This document shows positions 11,090 to 49,457 of a stretch of 64,000 nucleotides of DNA, in pieces. This DNA comes from Amoebidium appalachense. Its lineage: Eukaryota; Ichthyosporea. Both the position numbers and the translations under genes were made by a program. The stretch is taken from the NCBI GenBank assembly GCA_963693365.1, contig CAVNZM010000003.1:10788001-10852000 (forward strand), given 5' to 3'. The notes below the pieces were generated by a model. That model did no database searches. It worked only from the letters and a program-made list of their open reading frames with translations, and had not been told where the DNA came from. How positions within the stretch are numbered: position 1 is the first letter of the stretch; each line of letters begins with the position of its first letter.

Positions 11090-12446
11090 ATGTATTCAAA
11101 GTCTATTTCCTGTTGTGCTGTTCTGGCAGTTCTCGCCCTATCATCCGCAGTAATCCAAGGAGCACCTTTGCGCCACACACGGGCAAACTCTCTCCGCCAC
11201 GTCTCTACCAGCTCTTCCAACTCCCACCCTTCCAACGCTAATGAAACGAGCAGCGCGGAATACGTTATCTGGTCTTGGTCAGACGATGAAGGAGACAAAA
11301 ACTACGAGATTGGAATCTCGTGGCCATGCGACCCTAACGCAAATCATTACCAAGTGTGTTTTGACACAAAGGAACAGGACTGCGAGGGAGGGGATGAGTT
11401 TTCCGTGCACACGAGCAGGTGTGTGCAGGTTAGCAACTCCACGTGCGCGTACAACACGGGTGATTCCCAGTCTACATTCGGCTGCAAAATAGCTTATTCA
11501 AACGTTGTCGTTACTGCGTTTATGCAAGGAAACACATCTTCTACCTTCGTTGCGAGCCAGGTTGACTCCCTTCCAGGTCTGCAAAAACAATGCACCAAAA
11601 ACCCAGACGACGAAAATGCACAATACATCGACGTCAACAGCCTGAAAGCAGGCGAATTTATCACCGTTGACGAGCCAGAGTTGGTCCCCATCACAGCCAC
11701 ATGGGCTCGAAATCGACAACTCGGACAAAATCTCAGCGATCGAAGTTTGTTTCTACACCAACCTGCAACCTTGGGCCCCCGGATACATGGGCTCAACGCA
11801 ACAATCCATCACATGCACCATTGTTCCTCCCACCTCCACAAATGCCACCGCAATCGTCAACGTCACCCAAGGCGCGCTTTCAGTAAACGCACTTGTGCGG
11901 CCCCTTCCTAGCTGCCTTCTAGACGCTCTCAGCAGCGCGCCGAACGGTTGGCAGTCCGGCCCAAGTGCGTACCCTCGTCAACTGTACACGGAGATGGCGT
12001 ATCAAAACTTCAGCAACCCAGAAGTGTACAACTGCACAGCGGCAAACACAGACGGGACACTTATCGGCGCCGCGTGCGGGTCTGAGAACACCCTGCGGGT
12101 CGTGCACGAGCCCGAATGGACACCGTGCCTCCCTTCCACAGAGGGCGTGCCACTGCAGCACTCAACAACAGGCCTGTGCGTTTCTGTTTCCGGGTCAAAG
12201 AATTCCGAAGCAGTTCTTGCAGAGTGTGACGGGTCGGAGGAGCAGCAGTGGGTGGGGTATGAATGTGATAAACCCCCCTCGGCTCAGTACGCGACAATGA
12301 ATTTGCGCAATGTAGCTTCGGATTTATGTTTGTTTTCCACCGAGGAGGGGGGTATGACTATGGGTAAATGCAACAATGCACAGTCCGGTAGCAGCGGGGT
12401 ATTCCAGTTGACCCTGGCCCCAGCCAGCGGCACTTATCAGCCGTAA
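11090..12446 (+). CDS. Secreted protein with ricin-B-like C-terminal region (frame-broken)
   Basis: The ATG at 11090 is the first in-frame one after the TATA box and begins a clear signal peptide, MYSKSISCCAVLAVLALSSA, with likely cleavage near VIQG/AP. The mature N-terminus is Ser/Asn-rich with several N-glycosylation sequons (NETS, NSTC, NTSS). The middle is Cys-containing and of unknown fold. The C-terminal third has the ricin-B-lectin pattern: LQHSTTGLCVSVSG, then EEQQW, then a second repeat with SDLCLFSTEEGGMTMGKC. This suggests extracellular carbohydrate binding. The frame changes once near 11700: the upstream frame reads VPITATWARN, the downstream one GLEIDNSDKIS. Ends at TAA 12444-12446; about 450 residues. 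No intron is visible. The lectin assignment is by motif only. Confidence 0.7.
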
Positions 12447-12499
12447 ATTCATAAATATATCTGTATATTTGGTGTACATATGTGTAAGGGATCAAACTT

Positions 12500-12505
12500 A
12501 ATAAA
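12500..12505 (+). terminator. Poly(A) signal of the secreted lectin-like gene
   Basis: AATAAA lies 54 bases after the stop codon, the expected position for 3' end formation. Confidence 0.65.
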
Positions 12506-12509
12506 ACAT

Positions 12510-14959
12510 TTGTACATAACTTACCTTGCTGACTACTAACAGTGGTTATTGTGACGTTGGATCCACCTTGAATTGCCGAGGGCCCCCTTCTTCCACAATT
12601 ACTGTAACCCCCCCCCCCCCCCCCCCTCCTCCCCTCCTTTTGCTCCCTCCCCCCTGCTTCCTGGCCCTGTTTCCCTCTATGAATAACCCTGGCCCTCCCT
12701 GCTCCTCTCTCTGCTTGCCCCACTCCGAATCCCCCCCCCCCCCCCCCCCCCCTTCCCCCAGCCCTCCCCCGCTCCCCCGCCCCAACACCCCCGAGATTAC
12801 ATTGTTACAACGACCCACACACCACACAACCACACCCCGCCCTACCCTTTGGTATGAATGGTGTTTGGCCTGAGCAAAGGGCGTCGTAAAAAGGAGATGA
12901 ATGCTTTAAATGTCAGACATAGCAGTACGTGCATATGCACAAGTTTCTTTTTCACAGTTTCCATTTGTATATCACGGAATGTGTCCTAGGTTTTTTTTAC
13001 CCCCCCCCCCCCCCCCCCCAAACTCCCTCTCTCACTCTTCCCCTCCCCCTCCCCTCCCTCCCCCCCCCCTCCTCCTCCCCCCCCCCCCCCCCCCCCCCCC
13101 CATCTCTCCGCCCCCTCCCCCCCACCCCCCCCCCCCCCCCCCCCAAACCGCCCCGCCCCTCGTTATTTCTTTTTTCATAGTTTAAATACCACCCCCGTTT
13201 TAAAAGGTTTGCCTATAACACCGTTGTTGGATGGGTACCGGCGGCATCACAGAAGAAAGGTTATCATATACAGGCTGTCACCCGGTTGTATTAAGACTTG
13301 TGGAACGACCAACGGCGTAAAATACACACAGTGCATATATCATTGAACATTTCCTTCCGAATTCCTTTTTTTTTATCATTGAGCTTTTCTCTCCTTGTTC
13401 TTCCCTTCTTTATTTTATTTGATATTTTTTTTTCTTTTTTGGCAAATGTGTGTGTGTGTGTGTGTGTGTGCGTATGCGCGCGCGCGCATGTGTGTGGTGT
13501 GTGGGTGTGCGTATGCATGCATGTGTGCTTGCGTGTGCGCGCGCACGTGTCACGGCCGTGCGCGAGTGCACTTTTGCGTGCGCGTGCACGTGTGTGTAGG
13601 TTTGAGAGCCGGGTAAGTGGGTGAGTGTGTGTTTTCACGGGGGGAGGGGGGGCATCCTTCAGGGGGGGAAGGGTACTACAGAGGTTTGGACGGGCCAGGG
13701 GGCGCGGGGAGGCGGGAGGGGGGGGAGGCAGGAGACGACAGCTGAGGGTGGGTGGGTGTGGGGAGGAGGGGGTGGGGAGGGAAGAGTGGCGAGGTAAGAA
13801 GGCAACCGACAAATGCAAACCTGAGGCTGAGGGCCAAGGCAAATCTGTCCGTGGTTCGATACGTTAGCTTATATGTGTGCTCATAGCGCAATTTATAAAT
13901 GTACATGACCAGGGCTTAGGAACAAAAGCGAGCTGAGAAGGCGCACTCTCCCTTTCCATCGCAACAGCGGCTGTTAGGATAGATTCCCCTTCCTCCCCCC
14001 CCTCCCTCCCCCCCCCCCTCCCCTCCCCCTCCCCCCCCCCCCCCCCCCCAACCACCACACACGCACACACACATACACACACAAAAAAAAACTTTGAAAA
14101 AAAAAAAAGGGAAAAAAAGAAAGGCTGAGGGTGACATGAGCACCCTAGGCGGGAAGCATTACATTTAAGGATAGAGAGGGGGGAAGGGGACCGGGGGAGG
14201 GGGGGGGGGGGGGGGGGGAGGGGGGGGAGGGGAGGGGGCAGTATAGTGAATTTCGTGGGCTTTGGGAATAGGAAGTTCTTGAATCGGTTGGCTGGCTGAT
14301 GTATATGTCGACAATAAACGGCACATTCCTGCTCCGGTTGATTTACTACAAAATGCCGGTGTTGGTAACTATACATGGTGTTGATATTATTAATACACTC
14401 GCCTTTAATCAACACCAGTCAAATGTCGACGCTCTGTGGGCCCAGCCCAACCAACAACTGTACATATCCGTCAAATATATGTACAGAGTCGGTAGGGTTT
14501 TAGAAATTTAAAGATAAAATCCAAAGCAGGAGGGAAACAAGATAAAATTCTAGACAGGGAGACGGGGGGGAGAGAGGAGGGGGAGGACTCGGGGAAGAAA
14601 ACAACAAAAACTGCAGGATTAATATTCTCTAACCGTTCACAAGAAGATAGATGCTTTTTTTGGGGGGGGGGGGGGAAGCACTCTGTGCCGAAAAATACAC
14701 CGTCCAACCTTCTATTTCTTTCATTCAACCTGTATAGTACATCTGCCCAGTATAGGATCACCCCACACGATTTTTCGAAGTATGCTCTCTCCCATATCAC
14801 GTTAAAAACTCTATCGTGTTCACCTGTGAACACGTTTACCCCCCCCCCCCCCCCCCCCTCCCCCTCAAAAAAAAAAAAAAAAAAAAAAAGAAAAAAGAAA
14901 AATACGTGTCTACAAATGTGTCATGTTTTGCACATGTGCAAAGTACCGTGGGCCATCGA
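12510..14959. repeat. C/G homopolymer and TG repeat region, no gene
   Basis: C runs occur at about 12608-12626, 12731-12752, 13001-13019, 13079-13100 and 14838-14858. Similar G runs lie at 13660-13780 and 14199-14235. A TG/CG-rich array lies at 13447-13600. The reading frames here are poly-Pro, poly-Gly and Val-Cys translations of these tracts. A stretch of unique AT-rich DNA (14240-14640) shows nothing recognisable. Confidence 0.8.
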
Positions 14960-15823
14960 CTACTGCTTTTTGGTCTTCATCTCCCGTCCCTGCATCCACG
15001 TCCTATACCCCTGGTCCGTACCATGCAGATAATCCAGAATACCCAAAAGCCCGAAATTTCCTGTAAATGCCATGTGATGGTAGTCATGGGCACTAACAGA
15101 GGGCATCCCAGGTAGCTGATACCCAGAGTGAACGTTAATGGTGTTGATGAGTGCAAGCGCAATCCAAAGCCACAAGGTGACAATGTGCGAACCAAGGAGA
15201 ATGGGGCCCAAGATCACCGGAATCGTGTTAGAAAACACGAATTCAATGGGGTGCGCATATATCGCCGTGAGGCCAACGGGCGCCGTAAACTCGTGATGCT
15301 GCTTGTGGTAGTGCTTGTAGACTGCCGGGTGGTGAAGGAGCCTATGGCTGTAGTAGAAAAGTAGCTCAACAATGAACACGGAGATAAACATGTCGCTCAC
15401 TATCTCCTTGTTTGATGGGAGTTCACGGGTAAATCTGCCACCGAAAGCCGGGAAAAGAGGGTAGAGAATGCACAAGCCGATGATCGGGTTCCATACAAAG
15501 CTGTTCATGGCCACACCACGGACCGCCTTTAAGTACTCCTGCACAGTAACGTACTTATCCGGTTGCACCTTCAGAGACGACACGGCATTGTGGAGAGATG
15601 TCAGGTCGAAAAGTGCAAAAATACCGGAAACACCCCAGTAAACGACGAAGAAAACGGTAAAAGTTCCGGCGGTGAGGAGGGTCTGTTCGGAATACCGGTT
15701 CAAGAGGTATTCCCACGCAGGTTGAATGTGTGAGTGTTTAAGGAAACCGAAGGCCAGGGCCAAAATGACGTATGCAATGTTTTCGGAAGGGCTCCCGAAC
15801 TTGACGGTCTCGAGAAGTGACAT
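14960..15823 (-). CDS. Membrane di-iron hydroxylase, sterol desaturase / fatty acid hydroxylase family
   Basis: An uninterrupted 287-residue protein from ATG 15823 to TAG 14960. It carries the histidine boxes of this superfamily: H160-R-L-L-H164-H165, H173-K-Q-H176-H177, then H191 in IYAHP and H246-D-Y-H249-H250. These ligate a di-iron centre that hydroxylates or desaturates a lipid in the endoplasmic reticulum. Hydrophobic segments lie at about 15-28, 50-72, 110-127, 143-158 and 197-230. The C-terminus KTKKQ fits a KXKXX ER-retrieval signal. Length suits a C4-methylsterol oxidase or FAXDC2-like protein; the substrate cannot be decided from sequence alone. It has no introns, unlike the 33-exon neighbour. 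A (TG)n tract lies immediately upstream of the ATG (15829-15858). Confidence 0.9.
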   Translation of the reverse strand: MSLLETVKFGSPSENIAYVILALAFGFLKHSHIQPAWEYLLNRYSEQTLLTAGTFTVFFVVYWGVSGIFALFDLTSLHNAVSSLKVQPDKYVTVQEYLKAVRGVAMNSFVWNPIIGLCILYPLFPAFGGRFTRELPSNKEIVSDMFISVFIVELLFYYSHRLLHHPAVYKHYHKQHHEFTAPVGLTAIYAHPIEFVFSNTIPVILGPILLGSHIVTLWLWIALALINTINVHSGYQLPGMPSVSAHDYHHMAFTGNFGLLGILDYLHGTDQGYRTWMQGREMKTKKQ

Positions 15824-15827
15824 GGTG

Positions 15828-15860
<33 letters not shown>

Positions 15861-18157
15861 AGGGGAGAAGGTGGTGGTGTTGGTTGGTGGAGAGGGGATG
15901 GGGTAGAAGGCTACCCGGGACGGATAGAGTGGGACGGAGAGGTGAGGGACAAGGGAGAGGGGCAAACGGGGGCAAGGGGCAGGGGTGGAGGGGCGGAGGA
16001 AAAGGGGGCTAGCCTCAGTTTTACGGATCTAGGGAATGAGGATCTAAAGCTAAACACCTACCGGTAGAATAAATAACAAACAATATAAAGGTAGCTTGCT
16101 ACCCTTGTGGAAAGGAAGTAAGAGGACGAGGGGTTGACGAACAACGAAAGGCTCAAGTGAGATGCTAAACAATAAATATAGAAAGCGAAGGACAGAAGGA
16201 TGTTTCATGAATGTCGACGGCTATGTCTGAGAGCTGGCTTTGTGACCAGGCACCGGAGCACAAAGGCGAACACAACGGCGAATTGAATTACGCTCGCCGT
16301 CCAAGTGCAAAAAAAAAAGCAAAAAAAAAAACTAAGTTGCTCAGGGCAGAGCGCCGTGTTTGTTGCTTTTTATAGGTCTCCCTGCCCCCCTCAAACCCAC
16401 AGCAAAGGGGGGTTCATATTAATAGAAACAAAACAAAAAGCTACATGTCTATTCCGATTTCCGAATTTCCGATTTGATTGTATCTCGTTTGCTTTCAGCT
16501 TCTAACAACGTAGCCAATTATTCAGCTTATCATCCTTAGTTTATCAAAACAGATAATTCAAAAGAGCCGGTGTTCTAAAGTGACTTTAGATGTTAAAAGA
16601 AGACTAAGGCTTCATAATCATTTTGTGACCACAAATTTCTTTTTTCAGCATTTGGACCCCAATTTCCGAAAATCCCATGGACGTGAGCCTCTTGGGCCGG
16701 GGTGGCACCTATTGGCAGATATTGCTTGCGGGTGACGTCACAGTTGTGCAAGTGTGTCGTCACTGTCGTGGCACAACAGTGGCCGCTGTACGATCACGTG
16801 GCACATTGTGTCCACATGTACTGTACGGGGTGACACGTGCACGCACAGTCCGGCCCAGCCTCCCATGACGCCGGCGGATTCATAACATAATGTACACGAC
16901 CTGAGTACCCATCAGTACACGACTTGAGTACCCATCAATACATTAGTACATGTTCGTTTGGCTGGGAGGGTGTTTGGGAAAGTGGGAAAGGGTCCGGTTG
17001 GTGGGTGGGTGGACGCGTGTGTTTGTGTGTGTGTGTGAGGGGGAGGGAGAGGATGACAGAGGAAGAGCTATGTACCTTCATGCACATGCAGCAGATAAAT
17101 ATAGCCTATATGTATAGTAATGTTTCAGCTGCCCGTTATAACTATGCGAAGATTTGTCGGACAAACACCCCCCTCCTGCCCCCACCCCCCCGAACTCCTT
17201 TGTGTATCTACCCTTTCACACAAAGGTTCAAACATGCTTGCTTGCTGCTCACTCATTCTAAACGTGTGCCTCCCCGTCCCCGAATGGCCACTTTCCGGCA
17301 CGAGCTCCCTAATTCCCCTTTCTGGACCAAGCCGCAGGTGTTCACGCTAACACATTCTTGAGGTCGGCCATACTGACATTGCTTTAGGTAACTCCTGGCA
17401 TCAGCAAAAATACAAACACACACACGAGCATACGTGCGCACACACATATGCACATACGCACGTATAAACTACCTCCCTTGCTCTGACGCTTCCCCGTTAA
17501 CAGTCTCGTTAACAGCAGTGAACACACACGACACACGCACACACAAACACACGTGTAAACACACACACACACACTGACAGAGAAGCACAATATGCATGTA
17601 AGCACACATAACACACAGATACCCACCAACCCATCCACCCACACACGCGTGAAACCCCATACGTGTACACGTGCGATCGCTAGTCAACGCCCGGAAAAAA
17701 CCAAACACCTCCGCGTCAACACAAATGTCCACACCCCGCCCGCATGCGCACGCACGTGCACGACGTCCGCACGTGCACACACACACGCACACACATGCAC
17801 GCACGCACGCACACGCACGCACGCATACACACACACATACACACAAAGAGATACATGAACTTGCACACATTATCATAGCGTCGGCGTCAGGCACATAGAG
17901 GCGTCACAGAAACATGCGCACAGTAAAGTACAACACATGCCTGCCCTTAACTGATCGGAATGAAGGTGCACTTGGAAGAAGCTAATGGTGGTGGGGGAGG
18001 GGAGGGGGGGAGGTGATGTGGGGTGGGGAGGGAAAAGAGAGGTGCGTGGGAGGGGATTTGAGGGGAATAAAGGAGGCGGTCGTGGGGGGGTGGTGGTGGA
18101 ATCCGATGGACTCACAACCACCTATCAGTTGTATTGGGTGGGGCCAGGGGGGAGGGG

Positions 18158-18194
<37 letters not shown>

Positions 18195-18570
18195 CAACAA
18201 CCCCTTCGAAAGTTAGCTGGAAGAAGTGCGGGAGAAGGGGACCCATCACCCAGTCGAGTAGACCCTCCTGTTTTACTTTTCAATTTCAACTTGAAAATCT
18301 CTCCGAGCACAGCAGTTTGTTTATGTTTGAAGTTCCGTATAACGTTACTTTGCAAAACATTTACCTCATTAGGTAACTTGGACTGTCTTTTAGCCAATCA
18401 TAGCACTTCCCTCCAAAACCTTGTCCTTGCGCACCAGAATCTAGATCTAGCCTTCGCCCGCGCCACTCTCCGCCGCGCCACGAAAAAGCCACTCTGCACG
18501 CCAGCATGACAGGCGCAGGCACCTACTCCCTCTTGCTTAGCCTTCTTCCTGCGCGCACACACTTGCAAAC
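15824..18570. other. Intergenic: TG repeat, short direct repeats, CA array, G tract
   Basis: After the (TG)n tract at 15829-15858 comes purine-rich DNA. A CRE-like palindrome TGACGTCA (about 16733) and a CACGTG (about 16795) lie in a GC-rich stretch at 16670-16870. A tandem pair of TACACGACYTGAGTACCCAT follows at about 16895-16940. CA/CG-type arrays fill 17400-17860, and a G tract lies at about 18158-18192. The segment 18200-18570 contains a CCAAT motif at about 18391 and may hold the promoter of the large downstream gene. No coding region is supported. Confidence 0.6.
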
Positions 18571-43902
<25,332 letters not shown>

Positions 43903-44140
43903 GAATTGAAGGGAATCTTCTCACACACCAATCAAGTCAAGAGAAATTGGAAGAAACGTTCTCAGGCACCAATCGGACCAATAGGGTTTGAAAAAAATCT
44001 TCTCATGCACCAATCACATCAATAGGATTTGGAAGAAATCTTGTCATGTACCAATCGGACCAATAGGTGGAAGAAATGTTCTCATGCACCAATCACACCA
44101 ATAGAAATTGGAATAAATCTCTTCTCACCTACCAATCGCG
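43903..44140 (+). repeat. Minisatellite rich in CCAAT
   Basis: About five imperfect units of 42-46 bp, each with two CCAAT motifs (CACCAATCRSACCAATAG) and a GAAATCTTCTCATG segment. It begins at the end of the remodeller coding sequence. Confidence 0.8.
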
Positions 44141-44473
44141 TGGTAAGGACTCGAAAGCACTGATGATGCGACGGATGATCCGTTTTTGACGTGCGATTAT
44201 TACGAGGTGGCTTATGTAGATTAACCAACAACGGCTACAGTAAAATCTGTACGTTTAGCTTCCCCCGTGCTTTTTGTTTCCTTCAAGAATTTTGCCCCAG
44301 TTTCGCGGTTGTTAAGACTTGGCATTTTTTTTTTTTTCGGATTTACTTGCAGATACACGGTATGTATGTTAAACAGATGTCACAAATATTAGCATTTTTT
44401 GTAACCGCTTTGAGGCGGCAACAGATCACACAGAACCTAAACTTGGATTTGCACTTTTGAGGCTGTGCCTAAC

Positions 44474-44511
<38 letters not shown>

Positions 44512-44542
44512 GGGGTCGAAACTCAGACGCAATTGATGACTC

Positions 44543-44685
44543 GGGCCCTCCCTGAGGATGGGCTCTGCTTATGACGCATACTGTGCGCACGGCTGATGTT
44601 GCATACTTGAATGTTTGCCTTTGCATGTGTCCTGCACCATGCTTCTCATCGTGTATGCGTACTTCGTACTGTGTTCCGCATTCAA
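44543..44685 (+). repeat. C-flanked dispersed repeat, full copy 2
   Basis: Near-identical to 41215-41358. Here the upstream flank is also visible: poly-C, then GGGGTCGAAACTCAGACGC, then the shared body, then poly-C. The GGTYGAAACKCGGG motif also occurs beside C tracts at about 25060, 25258 and 25776. Confidence 0.85.
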
Positions 44686-45580
<895 letters not shown>

Positions 45581-45582
45581 CA

Positions 45583-45703
45583 CATAACCAGCGAAACACA
45601 TTTCTCCTGAGGCTAGTAACAACAATTCTGGCGTGAATGCGCCAGAGTAATAATTACCAGCAAAACACATTTCTCCTGAGGCTAGTAACAACAATTCTGG
45701 CGT
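45583..45703. repeat. Tandem duplication of about 49 bp at the Copia fragment edge
   Basis: ACCAGCRAAACACATTTCTC through AACAATTCTGGCGT occurs at 45588-45636 and again at 45657-45704. The spacer holds a small inverted repeat TCTGGCG/CGCCAGA. The second copy abuts the truncated reverse transcriptase. Confidence 0.8.
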
Positions 45704-46523
45704 TGACAGCTGGCCATCTTGCTGATGTGGGCAGCCAGGTCACTGGCAGCAGTAGAACCCCGGGTATTGGTGATAGTGGAGTCATCGACGTAGTTACCAG
45801 CCCGGACCACATCGTTGTTGGGGAAGAACCGCAGGTAGATGCACGGGTCAGTCTTAGTACGGGTCAGACTCTGGGCAAGAAGGACTCGACCGTTGAGAAA
45901 GTCGTACCAGGCCTTGGAGGCTTGCTTGAGGCCGTACAGAGCTTTCTTGAGTCTCCAGACCTTGCCAAGGGTGGCCATGGTGATGAATCCCGGTGGCTGT
46001 TTCATGTAGATGGTCTCGGTGAGTGGGCTGTTGAGAAAGGCCGTAGACACGTCGAGTTGATGGATGTCATGACCTTCAACAACGGCCACCTGAGGGCAAG
46101 GATGGCACGGAGAGCAGCCGGATGACGGATGACAGGGCTCTCAATCAACTCATAGTCAACACCGTATTGCTGACTGAAGCCTTGAGCAACACCACGGGCC
46201 TTGATCTTGGTGTCACCAGCCGAGTTGAGAGTTTTCTCAGAGACAATCCACTTGAAGCCGACGATGTTAGCACCAGGGGGAGGGTCAACGAGTTCAAAGA
46301 CGTCTTTGTCGACGAAGGCTTGATACTCAGCAGTAAGGGCTGACTTGACCTGGTCACCATTGGGGCCGGAGCACAGTTGACGGACATGTTTTGGTAGCTG
46401 GTCGATGTTCAAGTTGATGGCAGGGCCGGGGGGAACAGGCAGGGTAGTGGTGGCTTGAAGGCCAACCTTGCCTTGCAAACGGGCAAAACGACGGGGTGGA
46501 GGAACAGGGGTGGGAGCCTCGGA

Positions 46524-46561
<38 letters not shown>

Positions 46562-46784
46562 AGGTCGGAATAGCAGGGGGGTGGACCTCAGGGCTTGACG
46601 GGGCCGAGTGGAAATTGTTGGGGGAGCCGGGTCGGATGGGGGTGACGTTGCCAGAGGCTTGATGGACCTCAGCAGGCTGAACGGGCACGGGAGCAGGGGG
46701 GCCGGTGGGGGGGGGGTGTTGGGGGAACGAGAACAGCAGGAAGGGAGTCGGAGTCCACCAGGCAAACGTCATCATCAGTCTCAA
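45682..46784 (-). CDS. pol: Copia reverse transcriptase (fragment, frame-broken)
   Basis: A Pro-rich spacer with a G33 homopolymer on the plus strand (46526-46560) precedes FKWIVSEKTLNSAGDTKIKA and RGVAQGFSQQYGVDY. After a frame change near 46060 the core continues: IHQLDVSTAFLNSPLTETIY, KALYGLKQASKAWYD and the catalytic YVDD. It ends shortly after, before RNase H. Not functional. Confidence 0.85.
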
Positions 46785-46810
46785 CGGTGGTGGGTGGGGT
46801 GACCGAGGTG

Positions 46811-47278
46811 TCAGGGGTGTCGGGGGCCGGGTCGGCAGTGCCGACGGGATCTCGGACGGGAGATAAGCTGATTCGTAAAAAAAATCACATCACGGAAGAG
46901 GCCGACACGATGGGTGATGGTGTTGAAGATCCGATGGTGACAGTGTGATTGAAGATCGTACCCAATGTACATGCCGAGTTTGACCGTGGGGGCCAGCTTG
47001 TTCCGTTTGGAAGCTGGAACATGAGTGTAGGCAAGGCAACCAAACACTTTGAGCTCGGAGATGTCGGGCTTGACACCGTAGAAAACCTCGAACGGAGTAC
47101 GACCGTTGGCAGCCGTGGACGGGGTGACGTTGACGATGTAGGCAGCATGTTGGAGGGGCTCAGCCCACAGTTTGGGGGAGAGAGACTGATCTCGGACTTG
47201 GTGGAGTAGACAACGAACAATCTCTTGGAGGAACCGCATACGATGTTCAACATAGCCGTTCAGTTGAGGGCAGTCCAC
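46811..47278 (-). CDS. pol: Copia integrase C-terminal region (fragment)
   Basis: DCPQLNGYVEHRMRFLQEIV carries the catalytic Glu of the DDE triad (E in YVEHR). Then AAYIVNVTPSTAANGRTPFE, VFYGVKPDISELKVFGCLAY and KLGMYIGYD, the standard post-core Copia integrase sequence. The frame is lost after RDVIFF. Confidence 0.85.
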   Translation of the reverse strand: MDCPQLNGYVEHRMRFLQEIVRCLLHQVRDQSLSPKLWAEPLQHAAYIVNVTPSTAANGRTPFEVFYGVKPDISELKVFGCLAYTHVPASKRNKLAPTVKLGMYIGYDLQSHCHHRIFNTITHRVGLFRDVIFFTNQLISRPRSRRHCRPGPRHP

Positions 47279-47325
47279 CGGGGCATAACTGGCCTTGATG
47301 CCCTGGGAGGTGCAAAAAGCACGGG

Positions 47326-48340
47326 TTGTTGTAATATGTAGTATTTACATATTGTAAGATCTTCTCAGTTCGTGTTACTAGTGTTTTCATTCATTTACTT
47401 AGTGAAAGAGATGTGCTTACGGTACGTAAATTATGACATCGATCTCCACTGGAGTGTGTTTGAGTACTTGTAATCGTGTTGTGTCGGCTATATTCGTGTG
47501 TTTAAATATCGATTACAGCAACTGATTATAGGTACACGAGTCTACCCGGCCAGTGAGGGAGAAACGTGTACATATTTATGTGTACATGAATGTCTTCGGT
47601 TACAACTTGAACTGTGTTCTCATGTTCGTGTTTTCTGTCCTGCTTTCTTTTCTTTTTCCTCTTTCTTCTTCTTTCTTTTCTCTTTCTTTCTTCTCTTGTT
47701 TCCTTTCACATAATTATATTTCTTTCTCACAAATATACGTTGAGTAGATTTATATTACTCGTTATGTTTTGATTGGTAGAAAAACACTTAGGTTACACTT
47801 TAGCTTGTCATGTATGATTCATAGCTTAGTCAACCACTTTTGTTTTGTGTGTTGCCGTACTATACTATATCCAATCAGTGGACTTAGTCAGAAAATGTCT
47901 GAATCTTCAAAGTTTGTAGCCGATGAAAGGTTAGAAACATCGCCTCTTTCCTCGTTACTCTTCACCTCATTTCTTTCTTATAGCTGTGACCTATGGTGTG
48001 CGTTCCTGTGTCTCCGGATCTATCCGGGAAATAGTCAGTTAATTGTGATTGGTTATTTTAGACATAGATCTGATTTCCGACTGGTCGGAAATCATGTATG
48101 GATTTGACTTAAGGGAATTTCAGGTATTTATGCGAGATCAAAATAAATTGAGTTCAGTCGTGTCTAAACATTGATGTCTGTTGTGTACACTGCTCCGATC
48201 GTTCCGTGTTTTGTTGTTGTGTGTTTGTGGTGTTTTCACACTGCACCACTGTGTCTCTGCTTCCGTCCCAACTACTTATATAATTTAACAGGTTATGCAG
48301 CCCTTTTGCACGCTCCCTACACACATCTAGACCTAGCGAT
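47326..48340 (+). repeat. Copia 5' LTR plus leader (copy 2B)
   Basis: Starts TGTTGTAATATGTAG at 47326, matching the copy 1 LTR end at 5237 in the opposite orientation. AT-rich, about 1 kb with leader. The boundary with the leader is unresolved. Confidence 0.75.
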
Positions 48341-48353
48341 CGTTTTTCAATCA

Positions 48354-49457
48354 TGGATCCAAACAAAACTGGTGTGAACAAAATAATTATGTGAAAAGGT
48401 GAAGGGAAGACTGGTCCCGATAGCAAAACCACCTATTTTCAGTGGGAAATCATCTTTCTCGGCATGATGACCGGCACCAAAGGTGTCCGACTCGTGGATG
48501 TTGTGCTTGCTGACAACTACCTCCCCCCTACCACCGTCGCGGTCGACTTGAACTCCCCTTCTACGGCTACGGCACTGCCGCGGAACTCAAAGAGGCCCGC
48601 AATTGCCTCCTGCTCCATATGATTCAGAACATCGACCCTTCCGTGCTCACCACCGTCGCCCAGTACCGCATTGGCATGGACCCTGAACGGGACATGTGGA
48701 AATTCCGTCAACACTACCTTCAAGGCAAACCCGATCAGATCCGCATCCTTCACCGTCATTGGGATGCCTGTGCCCTTCAGCCCGGTGAATCATTCACCAC
48801 CTACCTGAGTCGTCTGCAGACCATCGTGAACCAGCTCCAGTCCCTCCAAGATGAGTCCATTCACTCAAGGCTTCACTCGTCTAGCTGAGAAGTTCTTCAA
48901 TGAACTCACCACCCAAGACGACCTCACCCCTGGGTTCAACCGCCTCATCGAAGACTACCACTTCGGTGATAAGATATTCCCCGACTTCGAGTCCCTGCAC
49001 AACCACATCAAGGGCATCGAGTTACGTCAAGACCTCAAGATGCAACGCCGGAACAACCGTGCCCACCGTCCCTCCAAGTCCAGCATGGCATTGAATGCCA
49101 GTGCTCCCCCCCGTGATAATCCCCGCCGTGACTTACGCCACCGACTTGACCGTACCTCCGGCACGGACCTCCGAACTCGTCTCTCCCGTCAGCACACCCG
49201 TTCCCGTTCCCCCCACCGGCCTGCCTTCCGGTCCACGTCCCGTTCCCCCAGTCGTTCCCGTTTCTCGAGTTCCCGTCGTTCTGATTCCCCGGCTCGTTCT
49301 AGCATGGGCTGTCCGCGAATGAATGCTCCTACTGCCACGAGCCTGATCACAAGATCATCGATTGCCCCGAACCGAAATGCCGTATGTCCAGACACAACCG
49401 TACCCGTCAAGGCAGTGAGAAATCCGTCTCCTTTGCCTTCTCTGCATACAATGCTCA
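48354..49457 (+). pseudogene. gag: Copia gag pseudogene (copy 2B)
   Basis: Same start as copy 1 (MDPNKTGVNK) but with a stop where copy 1 has Trp (TGG to TGA near codon 14), a small deletion near 48547, and a repeat insertion near 48870. Later segments are intact in one frame (FNRLIEDYHFGDKIFPDFES, then the Arg/Ser-rich tail). The zinc knuckle codons are present but out of frame. Similarity to copy 1 ends abruptly at 49457, before the protease. Confidence 0.85.

Larger units (their letters stand above)
45682..47325 (-). mobile_element. Copia pol fragment (copy 2A): integrase C-terminus and reverse transcriptase
   Basis: Minus-strand pol fragment beginning within integrase at 47325 and ending within RT at about 45690. 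It is missing everything upstream of the integrase core and all of RNase H. It continues past the point where copy 1 is truncated, so the two loci are complementary parts of one family. Its upstream edge abuts a forward-facing LTR of the same family with no intervening sequence. Confidence 0.85.

Noticed and set aside
11494-12161. Minus-strand ORFs opposite the secreted protein
   Set aside because: Antisense shadows; the plus strand has the signal peptide, TATA box and poly(A) signal.
12526-13185. Poly-Pro or poly-Gly frames here and through 19-39 kb
   Set aside because: They arise from C or G homopolymers; no non-repetitive domain in them.
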